From positions 1 to 64,000 of the forward strand of contig NZ_QOLB01000159.1 of the NCBI RefSeq assembly GCF_003333265.1: 64,000 bases of DNA, in the 5' to 3' direction. The stretch's first letter is position 1; each line of letters begins with the position of its first letter. Below the pieces are notes generated by a model, which saw nothing but the letters and a program-made list of their open reading frames with translations, had not been told where the DNA came from and made no database searches. The DNA comes from Candidatus Halocynthiibacter alkanivorans. Its GTDB lineage: Bacteria; Pseudomonadota; Alphaproteobacteria; Rhodobacterales; Rhodobacteraceae. A program made the position numbers and the translations under genes. This document shows positions 17,272 through 26,901 of this stretch, in pieces.

Positions 17272-18066
17272 TCATTGAAAAATGATTTCTTTGCGGCGCG
17301 AATTCAGGCCAATCAGACCCAGGAGAAACAGCACTAAAGCCAGGCCAAGCACATATCCGGGCCGGACCAACACTGCGTCATAGCCCGGGTAGAACCCTTG
17401 CCGCATCAGGCTGGTAATATGGGACAGCGGGTTGATCATTATATAGCCGCGATAGGCGCCAGGCAGGGCCTCGGGCAGGTACAGGATCGCGGACACTAAA
17501 AACAACGGCCGGTTGGCCACCGCCCAGACCCGCTCCCAGACCGGAAACCGCGTCATCAGAAAACAATTCAGCACCCCCACAGCCAGCCCCAGGGCAAGGG
17601 CGAGAACAAACGACTGCGCCACTGCAGCCCAGTGCAGCACCGGGTTCAGCTCATAAATCAGGATGATGCCCAGAAGAACTGTGGCGGCAACGATGCTCTG
17701 CGTCAGCGCCGCCAGCAAAAACCTGGCGCATAACGCGTCAAGCACACAGACCGCCGGGTATTCAAGCAAGGGTCTGGAAAACCGCAGCGCGCTGGCGACC
17801 TGCTGGCTGACCGCCATATATGCAGCAAATGGCAAAAAGCCTGTGGCATAGAAAAACGCGAAATTCGTGCCAAGCGCCGGGCTGCGCAAGACCAGCGAGA
17901 ACAGTGTGCTGAGCAGGGCGACGGCGGCAACCGGCTCCAGCACCGCCCAGAGATAGCCGCCGTGAGAGCGCCCATAGCTTGTGGCCATTTCGCGCAGGAT
18001 CAAGGCGCCGGGGGTGCGGGCAAATGCGAAATTCCGGCGCGGGGTCAACGGGGCGGCGAGGGACAT
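17272..18066 (-). CDS. Capsule polysaccharide ABC transporter permease, KpsM-like
   Basis: A 264-residue ABC-2 type inner-membrane protein with about six hydrophobic segments and the typical cytoplasmic REMATSYGRSHGGYLWAVLEP start of KpsM/CtrC permeases. It would export a lipid-linked capsular polysaccharide together with the KpsT-like ATPase encoded on the opposite strand at 19427. It is divergent from kpsE by a 92-bp shared promoter region, so the export genes are probably co-expressed from both directions. The KpsC/KpsS initiator enzymes and the outer-membrane KpsD/Wza are not in the window. Confidence 0.88.
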   Translation of the reverse strand: MSLAAPLTPRRNFAFARTPGALILREMATSYGRSHGGYLWAVLEPVAAVALLSTLFSLVLRSPALGTNFAFFYATGFLPFAAYMAVSQQVASALRFSRPLLEYPAVCVLDALCARFLLAALTQSIVAATVLLGIILIYELNPVLHWAAVAQSFVLALALGLAVGVLNCFLMTRFPVWERVWAVANRPLFLVSAILYLPEALPGAYRGYIMINPLSHITSLMRQGFYPGYDAVLVRPGYVLGLALVLFLLGLIGLNSRRKEIIFQ

Positions 18067-18158
18067 AAGGGAGGCCTTATTTTTGCCAATATGATTAACG
18101 ACTGCGAAACCAATGCGTGTGAAAACTGTCTCCTATCATAGTTAAGAGGCGGTTTACC
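18067..18158. promoter_or_regulatory. Divergent promoter region, kpsM-like / kpsE-like
   Basis: A 92-bp AT-rich gap between divergent starts. It should hold both promoters; no convincing operator repeat was identified. Confidence 0.4.
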
Positions 18159-19430
18159 GTGTCGGAGATTTTGAACAAACCACGAACAAAAAATCAAATC
18201 CCCCAGGTCGTGCTGCGGCGAAGGCGGCGTCTGGCGCGGCTTCGACAGCAGAAATTGCTTGAGGTTCAGGACTATTTTCCTGTGCTCACCCCCGTCGCGG
18301 GCAGCGCCGTCGCCACCCCTGAACCTGCAGCCGCAAAATCGCGCAACCGGGCGCAGCTCTGTTCGTTTTTGCTGCTGGTGGCATTGCCGCTGCTGATCAG
18401 CGCCACCTATCTCTACGCCCGGGCCGCAGATCAATTTGTCTCCACCGTTGCTTTCACTGTCCGCCGCGAGGAGATCTCTGCCCCGGTGGATATGCTTGGC
18501 AGCCTTGGCCAGTTCTCCGGGCTCTCTTCGTCTGACAGCGACATCCTTTATGAATTCATCCAGTCCCAGGCGCTGGTAGCCGGGCTCGACCGCCAGATCG
18601 GCCTGCGGCAACTCTATGGCAAGGCGCAGAATGACCCGGTATTCTCCCTGGCCCAGGGCAGCCCGATCGAGGAGCTGATGCTGCACTGGTCCCGCATGAC
18701 GCGGCTGTCTTATGACTCTGCCACCGGACTGATTGAGCTGCAGGCGCGTGCCTTCACCGCCAGTGACGCGCGGACAATCACCACCGCAGTGCTGGAACAA
18801 TCAGATGCAATGATCAACGCGCTGTCGCTTGCGGCACAGCAGGACAGCACCCGGTTTGCCTCTGAGGAACTGGACCAGGCGGCGCAAACAATGCGCACCG
18901 CGCGCAACCGGCTGCAGCAATATCGCCGGGAACAGCGCATCATCGATCCCATTGCCGATCTGCAGGGGCAGATGGGGCTTCTGAACCGGTTGCAATCACA
19001 GCTGGCCACGGCGCTGATAGATCTGGATCTGCTGACGGAAACAACCCGGCAGAGTGATCCGCGGCTGCGGCAGGGGCGGCGCAAAATCGTCGTGATCAAA
19101 GCGCGCATTGACGCCGAACGTCAGAGCCTGGGCACCGGTTCCGGCCCGCAACAAACCTCCTATGCCGATATTGTCGGTCAGTTTGAAGCCCTGCAGGCCG
19201 ATCTGGATTTTTCCGAGCGGGCCTGGATCACCGCCCGCGCAGCTTATGATCTGGCTCAGGCCGAAGCCCGCCGGCAAAGCCGTTATCTGGCGGCCTATAT
19301 TCAACCAACCCTGGCCGAAACTGCCCAATACCCCCGCCGCGCGACCACACTGCTGGTGATGGCGTTCTTTCTTGCCGGCCTCTGGAGCTGCGGTGTCCTG
19401 ATCTTTTACAGCCTGAGAGACCGGCGATGA
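18159..19430 (+). CDS. Capsule export inner-membrane protein, KpsE/CtrB family
   Basis: A 423-residue polysaccharide co-polymerase/adaptor. An arginine-rich cytoplasmic tail (VVLRRRRRLARLRQQ) precedes the first membrane helix near residues 68-88. A long periplasmic part rich in coiled-coil-forming helices follows, and a second helix lies near residues 400-418. This topology is that of KpsE/BexC/CtrB, which link the ABC exporter to the outer-membrane pore. The start is GTG at 18159 with GAGGCGG upstream. It overlaps the ATPase gene by four bases (ATGA), so the two are coupled. Confidence 0.88.
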   Translation: MSEILNKPRTKNQIPQVVLRRRRRLARLRQQKLLEVQDYFPVLTPVAGSAVATPEPAAAKSRNRAQLCSFLLLVALPLLISATYLYARAADQFVSTVAFTVRREEISAPVDMLGSLGQFSGLSSSDSDILYEFIQSQALVAGLDRQIGLRQLYGKAQNDPVFSLAQGSPIEELMLHWSRMTRLSYDSATGLIELQARAFTASDARTITTAVLEQSDAMINALSLAAQQDSTRFASEELDQAAQTMRTARNRLQQYRREQRIIDPIADLQGQMGLLNRLQSQLATALIDLDLLTETTRQSDPRLRQGRRKIVVIKARIDAERQSLGTGSGPQQTSYADIVGQFEALQADLDFSERAWITARAAYDLAQAEARRQSRYLAAYIQPTLAETAQYPRRATTLLVMAFFLAGLWSCGVLIFYSLRDRR

Positions 19431-20116
19431 ACATGCTGCGCTTTGAAAACGTCAGCAAATCTTTCGCCCTGCCTGTGGGGCGCAAGCTGATTGCAGACCG
19501 CATCACGCTCGGAATCCCGCGCGGGCGCTCCATGGCGCTGCTGGGCCGCAACGGCGCCGGAAAATCCAGCCTGCTGCGGTTGATTGCCGGCACGCTGCGT
19601 CCGGATCAGGGCCGCATTCATGTCGCCGGGCAGGTGTCCTGGCCGGTGGGGTTTATGGGCAGTTTTCACCCGGATCTGACCGGGGCGCAGAACGTACGTT
19701 TTGTGGCGCGGATCTACGGGGTCGAAACCGCTGCTCTGGTGGACTTTGCCCGCGACTTTTCTGAACTGGAGGCGCAGTTTGAGCAGCCGGTCCGGCAATA
19801 TTCCTCCGGTATGAAATCCCGGCTGGCCTTTGCCATGTCGATGGGCATCCGCTTTGACACTTATCTGGTTGATGAAATCACCTCGGTCGGCGACCTGGCT
19901 TTCCGGCGCAAAAGTGAAACCCTGCTCCGCCAGCGCCTGGAGCACAGCGGCGCGGTTGTTGTCAGCCATTCCATGGGCCTGCTGCGGCGGATCTGCGACT
20001 GCGGCGCGGTGCTGGAAGATGGCCGGCTGCACTTCTTTGAAAACATTGAGGCCGCGCTCAACCACTACGAAAATACCCTGCTGCCCCCGCAGAGGACCGG
20101 CGCGTTGCCACAGTGA
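19427..20116 (+). CDS. Capsule polysaccharide ABC transporter ATPase, KpsT-like
   Basis: A 229-residue nucleotide-binding subunit with Walker A (LLGRNGAGKSSLL), a short signature (YSSGMKSRLAFAM), Walker B (YLVDEITSVGD) and an H-loop (VVVSHSMG). The compressed signature and VDEITSVGD Walker B are typical for the KpsT/Wzt group. It energises export of the polysaccharide through the KpsM-like permease. No C-terminal substrate-recognition domain of the Wzt type is present, consistent with a capsule transporter. Confidence 0.92.
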   Translation: MNMLRFENVSKSFALPVGRKLIADRITLGIPRGRSMALLGRNGAGKSSLLRLIAGTLRPDQGRIHVAGQVSWPVGFMGSFHPDLTGAQNVRFVARIYGVETAALVDFARDFSELEAQFEQPVRQYSSGMKSRLAFAMSMGIRFDTYLVDEITSVGDLAFRRKSETLLRQRLEHSGAVVVSHSMGLLRRICDCGAVLEDGRLHFFENIEAALNHYENTLLPPQRTGALPQ

Positions 20117-20363
20117 GTCGCGGGGCCTGCGCCCTGAAATCTGCAGCCCAGCGACGCGTGCCTTTCCGTTACAAGCGGATTTTCACATCAGGGTTACACG
20201 CACTTACAGGATATGTTCCCGGTTTGCCCCTGCCTAAACCGTTTGGTAAACTATTTGGTGTTTTATGGATAACAATTGGTAAATGTACATTTGTACTGAC
20301 GGTCGGCATGGCAGCCCACAGGGCCATCCGCCGCTTTGTTTCAGCGTTGTCGGGAGGTTTGTT
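20117..20363. promoter_or_regulatory. Intergenic leader before rmlA with 12-bp palindrome
   Basis: A 247-bp gap. It holds three copies of TTGGT (within 20240-20280) followed by the perfect palindrome AAATGTACATTT at 20281-20292. This looks like a regulator-binding region, but no known consensus was matched. Confidence 0.4.
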
Positions 20364-21308
20364 ATGGGCTCCAGAAAAGGCATCATTCTGGCCGGAGGCA
20401 CCGGGCGCCGGCTGCTTCCCAATACAATCGCAGTGTCAAAACAACTGCTGCCGGTGTTTGACAAACCGATGATCTACTACCCTCTGTCGGTGCTTTTGCT
20501 CGCGGGCATCCGCGACATTGCCCTCATCACCACGCCGCGGGACCAGCCGCAGTTCCGGCGTCTGCTTGGCGATGGCAGCCAATGGGGGATCCGGCTGGCT
20601 TATATCGTCCAGCCTGCACCAGAAGGCGTCGCCCAGGGGTATATTCTGGCCGAACGGTTTCTGGCCGGCGCGGCTTCCGCCCTGATCCTGGGGGACAATA
20701 TATTTCACGGCGCCGGTATGCAGAACTTGCTGGCGCAGGCTGATGAACACAAACACGGTGCCACAGTCTTTGCCTGCCATGTTCCCGATCCGCAACGCTA
20801 TGGTGTGGTCCAGAATGACGCCTGGGGACAGGTCACCGGCATCATAGAAAAACCAGCGAAGCCCCCCTCTGACCTGGCGGTGACCGGGCTTTATTTCCTG
20901 GATGAAACCGCGCCAGCCCGGGCGCGCAACCTGCGCCCTTCCGCCCGCGGTGAACTCGAAATCTCTACGCTTTTAAACAGCTATCTGCCGCAGCAGCATC
21001 TGCGGGTGGAGACACTGGACGCCAGTTGTGCCTGGTTTGACGCCGGCACGCCCGCCAGCCTGCTGGAGGCAGCGAATTTTGTCCGCCGGCAACAGAAAAT
21101 TCAGGGCGCTCCGGTCTGCAACCCGGATGACATCGTTGCCGGCCTGAACCGGGTCACCGCTGGCGCAGCGAACGGCAGGGCTGCGCCGGTTTCCGACGGG
21201 GCCTCTGCAGGAGAAGTGTGGTCCCCTGACCCGCGGTTGGCGCGGCAGGTGCCAGCACCGTGGAAATCCGTTTCCCAGGTCTATCGTGACGCGCTGAAAA
21301 TCGTCTGA
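20364..21308 (+). CDS. rmlA: Glucose-1-phosphate thymidylyltransferase-like protein (RmlA/RfbA)
   Basis: A 314-residue nucleotidyltransferase. The start ATG at 20364 has GGGAGG six bases upstream and is preferred over an in-frame ATG at 20283. Conserved RmlA blocks are SKQLLPVFDKPMIYYPLS, LLGDGSQWG, LILGDNIFHG and EKPAKPPSDLAVTGLYF. The enzyme makes dTDP-glucose, the first step to dTDP-rhamnose. Two oddities: the nucleotide-binding loop reads GGTGRRLLPNT where RmlA normally has GGxGTRLxPxT, and the last 90 residues differ from the usual C-terminus. No rmlB, rmlC or rmlD is adjacent. It may be functional but divergent, or a paralogue with a changed role. Confidence 0.85.
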   Translation: MGSRKGIILAGGTGRRLLPNTIAVSKQLLPVFDKPMIYYPLSVLLLAGIRDIALITTPRDQPQFRRLLGDGSQWGIRLAYIVQPAPEGVAQGYILAERFLAGAASALILGDNIFHGAGMQNLLAQADEHKHGATVFACHVPDPQRYGVVQNDAWGQVTGIIEKPAKPPSDLAVTGLYFLDETAPARARNLRPSARGELEISTLLNSYLPQQHLRVETLDASCAWFDAGTPASLLEAANFVRRQQKIQGAPVCNPDDIVAGLNRVTAGAANGRAAPVSDGASAGEVWSPDPRLARQVPAPWKSVSQVYRDALKIV

Positions 21309-21360
21309 TCCGGGGCAGATCCTGGCGCAGAACCGCCGCCGCACCATGGCTCCGGGCAAA

Positions 21361-21370
21361 CTATCTATAA
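21361..21370. promoter_or_regulatory. BioR-box-like operator 1 upstream of bioB
   Basis: CTATCTATAA matches nine of ten positions of the alphaproteobacterial BioR box (TTATMKATAA). It lies just before a TTGACA -35 element at 21375-21380, where a bound repressor would block the bio promoter. Confidence 0.7.
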
Positions 21371-21374
21371 TAGT

Positions 21375-21404
21375 TTGACAAGCCCCGCCTCTCCCCTTTA
21401 TTTA
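21375..21404 (+). promoter_or_regulatory. Candidate promoter of the bio operon
   Basis: TTGACA at 21375-21380 and TATTTA at 21399-21404 are 18 bp apart. The -10 overlaps the second BioR-box-like site, which fits repression by promoter occlusion. Confidence 0.55.
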
Positions 21405-21412
21405 ATCTATAA
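21403..21412. promoter_or_regulatory. BioR-box-like operator 2 upstream of bioB
   Basis: TAATCTATAA matches nine of ten positions of the BioR consensus and overlaps the probable -10/start region of the bio promoter, 42 bp (four helical turns) from the first site. Confidence 0.6.
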
Positions 21413-21470
21413 AATGGCGGGCTGTCACTGGCCCGTTTCTTGCTGCCGCCCAGACAGAAGGACGCCACCG

Positions 21471-22448
21471 ATGGAAAACGGTCAGACCATACGCACCGAC
21501 TGGACCCGCGAAGAGGCCGATGCGCTCTACCGCCAGCCTCTGAACGATCTGCTGTTCCAGGCCCATACGGTGCACCGCCAGTATTTTGACCCCAATCAGG
21601 TGCAGCGCAGCAAATTGCTCAGCATCAAAACCGGCGGCTGTGCCGAGGATTGCGCCTATTGCAGCCAGTCCGCCCGCAACGGCGCCAAACTTTCGGCCAG
21701 CAAACTGATCGAAGTGGAACGGGTGCTCGCAGAGGCTCGCAAAGCCAAAGAGGCCGGTGCCACCCGTTATTGCATGGGCGCGGCCTGGCGCTCGCCCAAA
21801 GACCGCGACATGGTTGCGCTGGAAGCCATGGTCGAGGGCGTCAAAGAGCTCGGCATGGAAACCTGCATGACACTCGGCATGCTGGAAGACGACCAGGTGC
21901 TGCGGCTCAAAACCGCCGGGCTCGACTATTACAACCACAATATCGACACCTCCGAGCGCTATTATTCCGAGATCATCACCACCCGTACATTTGCCGACCG
22001 GATCGACACGCTGGAGCGGGTGCGCAATGCCGGCATCAAAGTCTGCGCCGGTGGCATTGTTGGCATGGGCGAGCAACAGATGGACCGGGTCGATATGCTG
22101 CTGACGCTCGCCACACTGTCCAGCCATCCTGAAAGCGTGCCGGTGAATATGCTGATCCCGATGGCCGATACCCCGCTGGCCAAAGTTGAACCGCTGGATC
22201 CGATCGAATTTGTCCGCACCATCGCTCTGGCGCGCATCCTGATGCCCAAGACCCATGTCCGCCTGTCGGCCGGCCGCACCGGGATGAGCGATGAAATGCA
22301 GGCGATGTGTTTCTTTGCCGGTGCCAATTCGATTTTTGTCGGCGACACGCTTCTGACCGCAGACAACCCCGAAGAGGACCAGGACGCCGCCCTGTTTAAA
22401 CGCCTCGGCATCACCGCTATGGCTGTGGGATGTGACGGCAGCAGATGA
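21471..22448 (+). CDS. bioB: Biotin synthase
   Basis: A 325-residue radical SAM enzyme that inserts sulfur into dethiobiotin, the last step of biotin synthesis. The [4Fe-4S] cluster motif CxxxCxxC is C57-C61-C64 in [13 protein letters not shown]. The [2Fe-2S] region and the YNHNIDTS and RLSAGR motifs are present. The start ATG at 21471 follows GAAGGA; an in-frame ATG at 21375 lies inside the promoter and is rejected. It is first in bioBFDAGC and overlaps bioF by four bases. Confidence 0.97.
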   Translation: MENGQTIRTDWTREEADALYRQPLNDLLFQAHTVHRQYFDPNQVQRSKLLSIKTGGCAEDCAYCSQSARNGAKLSASKLIEVERVLAEARKAKEAGATRYCMGAAWRSPKDRDMVALEAMVEGVKELGMETCMTLGMLEDDQVLRLKTAGLDYYNHNIDTSERYYSEIITTRTFADRIDTLERVRNAGIKVCAGGIVGMGEQQMDRVDMLLTLATLSSHPESVPVNMLIPMADTPLAKVEPLDPIEFVRTIALARILMPKTHVRLSAGRTGMSDEMQAMCFFAGANSIFVGDTLLTADNPEEDQDAALFKRLGITAMAVGCDGSR

Positions 22449-23587
22449 GCGGTTTTGCGGCGCATAATGCAGCGCTGAACGCGTTGCAGGCCCGCGGCCG
22501 TTACCGCAGCCTGGCGCCACGCGCCGGGCTCGATTTTGCTTCCAACGATTACCTTGGCCTCGCCGGGTCTGATCTGCTGCGCCAGGCCGCCCACGCCGCA
22601 CTGGAACGTGGCGTGGCGCCCGGGGCAGGGGCCTCGCGGCTGCTGCGCGGCAATGATCCGGAGCATGAAGCGCTGGAGCTTGAGGCCGCCGCCTTTTTTA
22701 GCACCGAAAAAGCGCTGTTCTTTGGCGGCGGTTTTGTCGCCAATACCGCGATTTTCGCCAGCCTGCCGCGACACGGCGACCTGGTGCTGCATGATGCGCT
22801 TATTCACGCCAGCGCCCATGACGGCATGCGGCTGGGGCGCGCCGAGATCGCCGCTTTCGCCCATAATGATGTCACCCACGCCGAAAAGCTGGTCCGCGAC
22901 TGGCGCGCGCAGGGCGGCACTGGCCGGATCTGGCTGGCGTTTGAAACGGTCTACAGCATGGACGGCGACCTGGCGCCCGTTGCCGATCTGGTGGCGCTGG
23001 CACAACGCCATGACGCTATCCTGGTCGGCGATGAAGCCCATGCCACCGGCGTCTTTGGCACCCACGGGCGCGGACTATTGCACGCGTATGAAGACCAGGC
23101 CGATATCCTGACTCTGCACACTTGCGGCAAGGCGCTTGGTGTTTCCGGCGCGCTGGTCTGTGGTGCCGCCCCGCTGATTGAGACGCTGATCAACCGGGCG
23201 CGCGGCTTTATTTTTGCCACCGCGCCGTCACCACTGAACGCCGCCCTGGTGCGCACCGCGCTCAACACGCTGCAACAGGCTCCGTCGCCGAGCGCCGCGC
23301 TCGCACAACATCTGGCCCATGCCGCCCGTGAAGCGGTGGAAACCTGTGGCCTGCCCAGGCCACAGTCCCAGATCATCCCGATGATCATCGGCGCGGACAA
23401 ACTCACCATGGCGATTGCCACGCGCCTGCAACAGCGCGGCTTTGACATTCGCGGCATCCGCCCGCCCACCGTGCCACGCAAAACCGCCCGGCTGCGCATT
23501 TCAATCACCCTGAACACCTCGCCTGAGCAGGTCAGCCAGATGTTCGCTGCCCTGTCTGAGGAACTGGAAAATCACCAAAATGGCTGA
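22445..23587 (+). CDS. bioF: 8-amino-7-oxononanoate synthase
   Basis: A 380-residue PLP enzyme of the alpha-oxoamine synthase family. It condenses pimeloyl-ACP with L-alanine to form 8-amino-7-oxononanoate. The PLP lysine is K229 in [11 protein letters not shown], and the preceding [12 protein letters not shown] motif holds the conserved Asp and His. Length is typical. It overlaps bioB by four bases and bioD by eight, so the genes are translationally coupled. Confidence 0.96.
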   Translation: MSGFAAHNAALNALQARGRYRSLAPRAGLDFASNDYLGLAGSDLLRQAAHAALERGVAPGAGASRLLRGNDPEHEALELEAAAFFSTEKALFFGGGFVANTAIFASLPRHGDLVLHDALIHASAHDGMRLGRAEIAAFAHNDVTHAEKLVRDWRAQGGTGRIWLAFETVYSMDGDLAPVADLVALAQRHDAILVGDEAHATGVFGTHGRGLLHAYEDQADILTLHTCGKALGVSGALVCGAAPLIETLINRARGFIFATAPSPLNAALVRTALNTLQQAPSPSAALAQHLAHAAREAVETCGLPRPQSQIIPMIIGADKLTMAIATRLQQRGFDIRGIRPPTVPRKTARLRISITLNTSPEQVSQMFAALSEELENHQNG

Positions 23588-24197
23588 TGCATTCATCGTC
23601 ACCGGCACCGACACCGGCATTGGAAAAACCATTTTTGCCGCCGGGTTGACCCAGGCGCTGGGTGCCCATTATTGGAAACCGGTCCAGGCCGGGCTTGCCG
23701 AGGAAACCGACAGCGAGGTGGTGGCGCGTCTCTCGGGCCAGCCGGTGCTGCCTGAGACTTACAGGCTGCACATGCCGGCCTCGCCGCACATATCCGCCGC
23801 AGCTGAGGGGCGCGAAATCGACGCCGCGACTATGGATATTCCGCCGCATGACGGCCCGCTGGTGGTTGAAGGTGCAGGCGGCGTGATGGTGCCGCTCAGC
23901 GATAACAGCCTGTTCCTGGACGTTTTCGCCCGCTGGCAGGTGCCGGTCATCCTCTGCGCCCGCACCCAGCTGGGCACCATCAATCACACGCTTCTCTCGC
24001 TGCAGGCTTTGCGCCATGCCGGCTGCCCGGTGCTGGGCGTAGCCTTCATTGGCGATGCGGAACCCGAGGTCGAACGCAGCATCTGCCACATGGGTCAGAC
24101 CCGTCACCTCGGGCGGTTGCCGCTCATCAACACCCTGACCCCCGAAACACTGCGCCGCGCATTTGCCGCCGGTTTTGACCTGGAGGCGCTGCAATGA
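23580..24197 (+). CDS. bioD: Dethiobiotin synthetase
   Basis: A 205-residue ATP-dependent carboxylase that closes the ureido ring to make dethiobiotin. The P-loop [15 protein letters not shown] is at residues 8-22, with the YWKPVQAG motif after it and [11 protein letters not shown] later. Slightly shorter than the 220-230 residue average but with all core motifs. It overlaps bioF and bioA. Confidence 0.95.
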   Translation: MADAFIVTGTDTGIGKTIFAAGLTQALGAHYWKPVQAGLAEETDSEVVARLSGQPVLPETYRLHMPASPHISAAAEGREIDAATMDIPPHDGPLVVEGAGGVMVPLSDNSLFLDVFARWQVPVILCARTQLGTINHTLLSLQALRHAGCPVLGVAFIGDAEPEVERSICHMGQTRHLGRLPLINTLTPETLRRAFAAGFDLEALQ

Positions 24198-25477
24198 CCC
24201 CCGAAGAGTTTGACGCCAATCACCTGTGGCACCCCTATACCAGCGTCACCAAACCGGGCCCCACCTACCGGGTGGCCTCTGCTGACGGCATCACCCTGAC
24301 GCTGGAGGACGGCAGCCAGATGATTGACGCGATGTCGTCCTGGTGGAGCACCATCCACGGCTACGGCCAGCCCAAAATCATCCAGGCGATCAAAGATCAG
24401 GCCGACCGCATGTCACATGTGATGTTTGGCGGGCTGACCCATGACCCGGCCATTGCGCTGGGGCAAAAGCTGCTGGCGATCACACCACCCTCAATGCAAC
24501 GCATTTTTTACTGCGATTCCGGCTCGGTTGCGGTGGAAGTGGCGATGAAAATGGCGGTGCAATATCAACACTCTGTGGGCCGCCCTGACAAAACCCAGTT
24601 TGTCACCGTGCGCTCCGGCTATCACGGCGACACCTGGAAAGCGATGAGCGTCTGTGACCCGGTCACCGGCATGCACCACCTGTTCCAGAACGCGCTCAGC
24701 ATCCAGCATTTTGCCCCAAAACCACCGCTGCGCCTCAGCGATACCTGGTCTGATGATGCCGACGAAAACGGCCTCGGTGATCTGCAACAGATCCTTGAGA
24801 AACACCATAAAACCATCGCCGCCTTTATTCTGGAACCGTTGGTGCAGGGCGCCGGTGGTATGTATTTTTACCACCCGGAATACCTGAACCAGGCGCGCGA
24901 AATGTGCGACGCGTATGGCGTGCTGCTGATCTTTGATGAGATCGCCACCGGTCTGGGCCGCACCGGCAAGATGTTTGCCACCGACCACTGCCGGATTGAG
25001 CCTGACATCATGTGCCTCGGCAAAGCCATCACTGGCGGCACCATGTCTTTTGCCGCCACCCTGACCTCAGACAAGGTCGCCCGTGCCATTGGGGACGGTA
25101 GTCCGGGCGTGTTCATGCACGGCCCGACGTTTATGGGCAACCCGCTGGCCTGCGCCGCCGCCTGCGCCAGTCTTGACCTGCTGGCCACCACCCCATGGCA
25201 GCAAAATGTGCAGGCGATCGAGACACAACTGAGTGCAGAACTCGCCCCGTTGCGCGACCTGCCGCAGGTGCATGACGTGCGGGTGCTGGGCGCCATCGGC
25301 GTTATTGAGATGAATCACCAGGTCAGCGCCGATCAGGCCCACCCCCTGTGCAAAGAGCTCGGCGTTTGGCTGCGCCCCTTTGGCCGCCATATCTATTGCA
25401 TGCCGCCCTTCGTCACCACGCCGGAACAGCTCACAAAAATCACCGGTGCCATGCGCCACCTCGCCGGGGAGCTTTGA
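24194..25477 (+). CDS. bioA: Adenosylmethionine-8-amino-7-oxononanoate aminotransferase
   Basis: A 427-residue class III aminotransferase that uses S-adenosylmethionine to aminate KAPA to DAPA. The start region NHLWHPYTS and the [10 protein letters not shown] motif are characteristic of Bio[16 protein letters not shown] holds the PLP Asp and K277 in GKAITGGTM binds PLP. Four-base overlap with bioD upstream; bioG starts two bases after its stop. Confidence 0.97.
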   Translation: MTPEEFDANHLWHPYTSVTKPGPTYRVASADGITLTLEDGSQMIDAMSSWWSTIHGYGQPKIIQAIKDQADRMSHVMFGGLTHDPAIALGQKLLAITPPSMQRIFYCDSGSVAVEVAMKMAVQYQHSVGRPDKTQFVTVRSGYHGDTWKAMSVCDPVTGMHHLFQNALSIQHFAPKPPLRLSDTWSDDADENGLGDLQQILEKHHKTIAAFILEPLVQGAGGMYFYHPEYLNQAREMCDAYGVLLIFDEIATGLGRTGKMFATDHCRIEPDIMCLGKAITGGTMSFAATLTSDKVARAIGDGSPGVFMHGPTFMGNPLACAAACASLDLLATTPWQQNVQAIETQLSAELAPLRDLPQVHDVRVLGAIGVIEMNHQVSADQAHPLCKELGVWLRPFGRHIYCMPPFVTTPEQLTKITGAMRHLAGEL

Positions 25478-25478
25478 G

Positions 25479-26099
25479 GTGCAACAGCGCTGGTTAAAGC
25501 GCCAGAGCGGCGCGACGGAACTGATTGTGGTTTTTGGCGGCTGGGCCATCGGCCCCGAAGTGTTTTCGCATCTCACTACCAGCGCCGACCTGCTGTATCT
25601 GAGCGATTACAGCACCCTTGAGTATGATCTGCCCGACATCAGCGCCTATGACAGTCGCAGCCTTGTGGCCTGGTCCTTTGGCGTCGCCGCTTATGGCCAC
25701 TGGCAGCAGGATCACCACGACCCGTTTACCCGCAAGGTCGCGCTTAACGGCAGCATGACACCCGTCGACCGCCTGACCGGCATCGCCCCCAAAATCCTGC
25801 AAAAAACCATCGACACCCTGTCGCAGGACAGTTTTCAGACCTTCCTGGCGCGCTGCTTTAACGCGCCACAGTCGCCGCACCCTATCGACTTGCCCGCCCG
25901 TCGCGCCGAACTGATTGCGATCCAGGCGCGCGGCAGCGCCAATAGCAATATAAGCTGGGACAGGGTCTGGATCAGCGGTCAGGACCGCATTTTTTCCGCC
26001 GCCAATATGCACCGCGCCTGGCCCAATGCAACCCTGCTGCCAGACGCCGCACATGTTCCGTTTTCAACCTGGTCCGGCTGGCACGAGGTGCTGGCATGA
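25479..26099 (+). CDS. bioG: Pimeloyl-ACP methyl ester esterase, BioG type
   Basis: A 206-residue alpha/beta-hydrolase of the DUF452/BioG family. The GTG start at 25479 lies two bases after the bioA stop. The family opening IVVFGGWAIGPEV, the nucleophile elbow VAWSFGVAAYG and a late DAAHVPF segment with the catalytic His are visible. It removes the methyl group from pimeloyl-ACP methyl ester, freeing pimeloyl-ACP for BioF. It replaces BioH here and is paired directly with bioC (four-base overlap), as in other BioC-BioG pathways. Confidence 0.9.
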   Translation: MQQRWLKRQSGATELIVVFGGWAIGPEVFSHLTTSADLLYLSDYSTLEYDLPDISAYDSRSLVAWSFGVAAYGHWQQDHHDPFTRKVALNGSMTPVDRLTGIAPKILQKTIDTLSQDSFQTFLARCFNAPQSPHPIDLPARRAELIAIQARGSANSNISWDRVWISGQDRIFSAANMHRAWPNATLLPDAAHVPFSTWSGWHEVLA

Positions 26100-26896
26100 G
26101 CGCGGCGCAACAGACCCATCCCGACACCCAAAGCCGCATTCAGCAAAGCTTTTGCCGCGGTTTTCAAAGTTACAATGACAACGCCCATGTCCAGGCCCGG
26201 ATCGCCACGGATCTTGCTGCAAAGTTCAAGTCACTTGTGGGCGAGACCCGTTTCCGGCGTGCCTTTGAATTCGGCTGCGGCACCGGCTTTCTGACCCGTG
26301 AGCTGACCCGGCAGTTTTCTGTGGAGCACTGGACGCTGAATGATCTGGTGGCGGAATGCGAACCCCATGTGGCGCCGTATTTTAATACCAGCAACGGCGC
26401 CTGGACCTTTTTGCCCGGCGCCGTAGAAACCGTGGATCTGCCCCAAAACTGCGACCTGATCGCTTCGGCCTCTGCCATTCAATGGGTCAGTGACACACCC
26501 GCCCTGCTCAATCGCCTCAGCGAACATCTGGCGCCCGGCGGCTGGCTGGTGCTCAGCAGTTTTGGACCCGGTCAGTTTTACGAGTTGCAAGATTTTGGCT
26601 CTGATCCCGCCCAAATGAGCTATTTTAACGCCGACACCTGGCGCGACATGCTGCCAGAGGGTCTGGAGCCCCGCCATATCGCCCTGACCCGGCAGAGCGC
26701 CCGCTTTGCCACTGTGCGCGACATGCTGGTGCATCTGCGCAATACCGGCGTCAACGGCAACAGCCAGCAAAACTGGACCCGCAGCACACTGACCGCTTTT
26801 GAAGCTGAATACGCCCGCCGCTTCACCGGTCCGGATCAGAAAATTCACCTGACTTACGCGCCGGTATACATCATCGCCCAGAAAACGACGTCATAA
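26096..26896 (+). CDS. bioC: Malonyl-ACP O-methyltransferase
   Basis: A 266-residue SAM-dependent methyltransferase. The SAM-binding motif I is FEFGCGTGFLTREL; SFCRGFQSYNDNAHVQ near the start and SASAIQWVSD are typical of BioC. It methylates malonyl-ACP so fatty acid synthesis can extend it to pimeloyl-ACP methyl ester. It is the last gene of the bio operon, ending five bases before the convergent bioR stop. Confidence 0.94.
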   Translation: MSAAQQTHPDTQSRIQQSFCRGFQSYNDNAHVQARIATDLAAKFKSLVGETRFRRAFEFGCGTGFLTRELTRQFSVEHWTLNDLVAECEPHVAPYFNTSNGAWTFLPGAVETVDLPQNCDLIASASAIQWVSDTPALLNRLSEHLAPGGWLVLSSFGPGQFYELQDFGSDPAQMSYFNADTWRDMLPEGLEPRHIALTRQSARFATVRDMLVHLRNTGVNGNSQQNWTRSTLTAFEAEYARRFTGPDQKIHLTYAPVYIIAQKTTS

Positions 26897-26901
26897 CGCG
26901 C

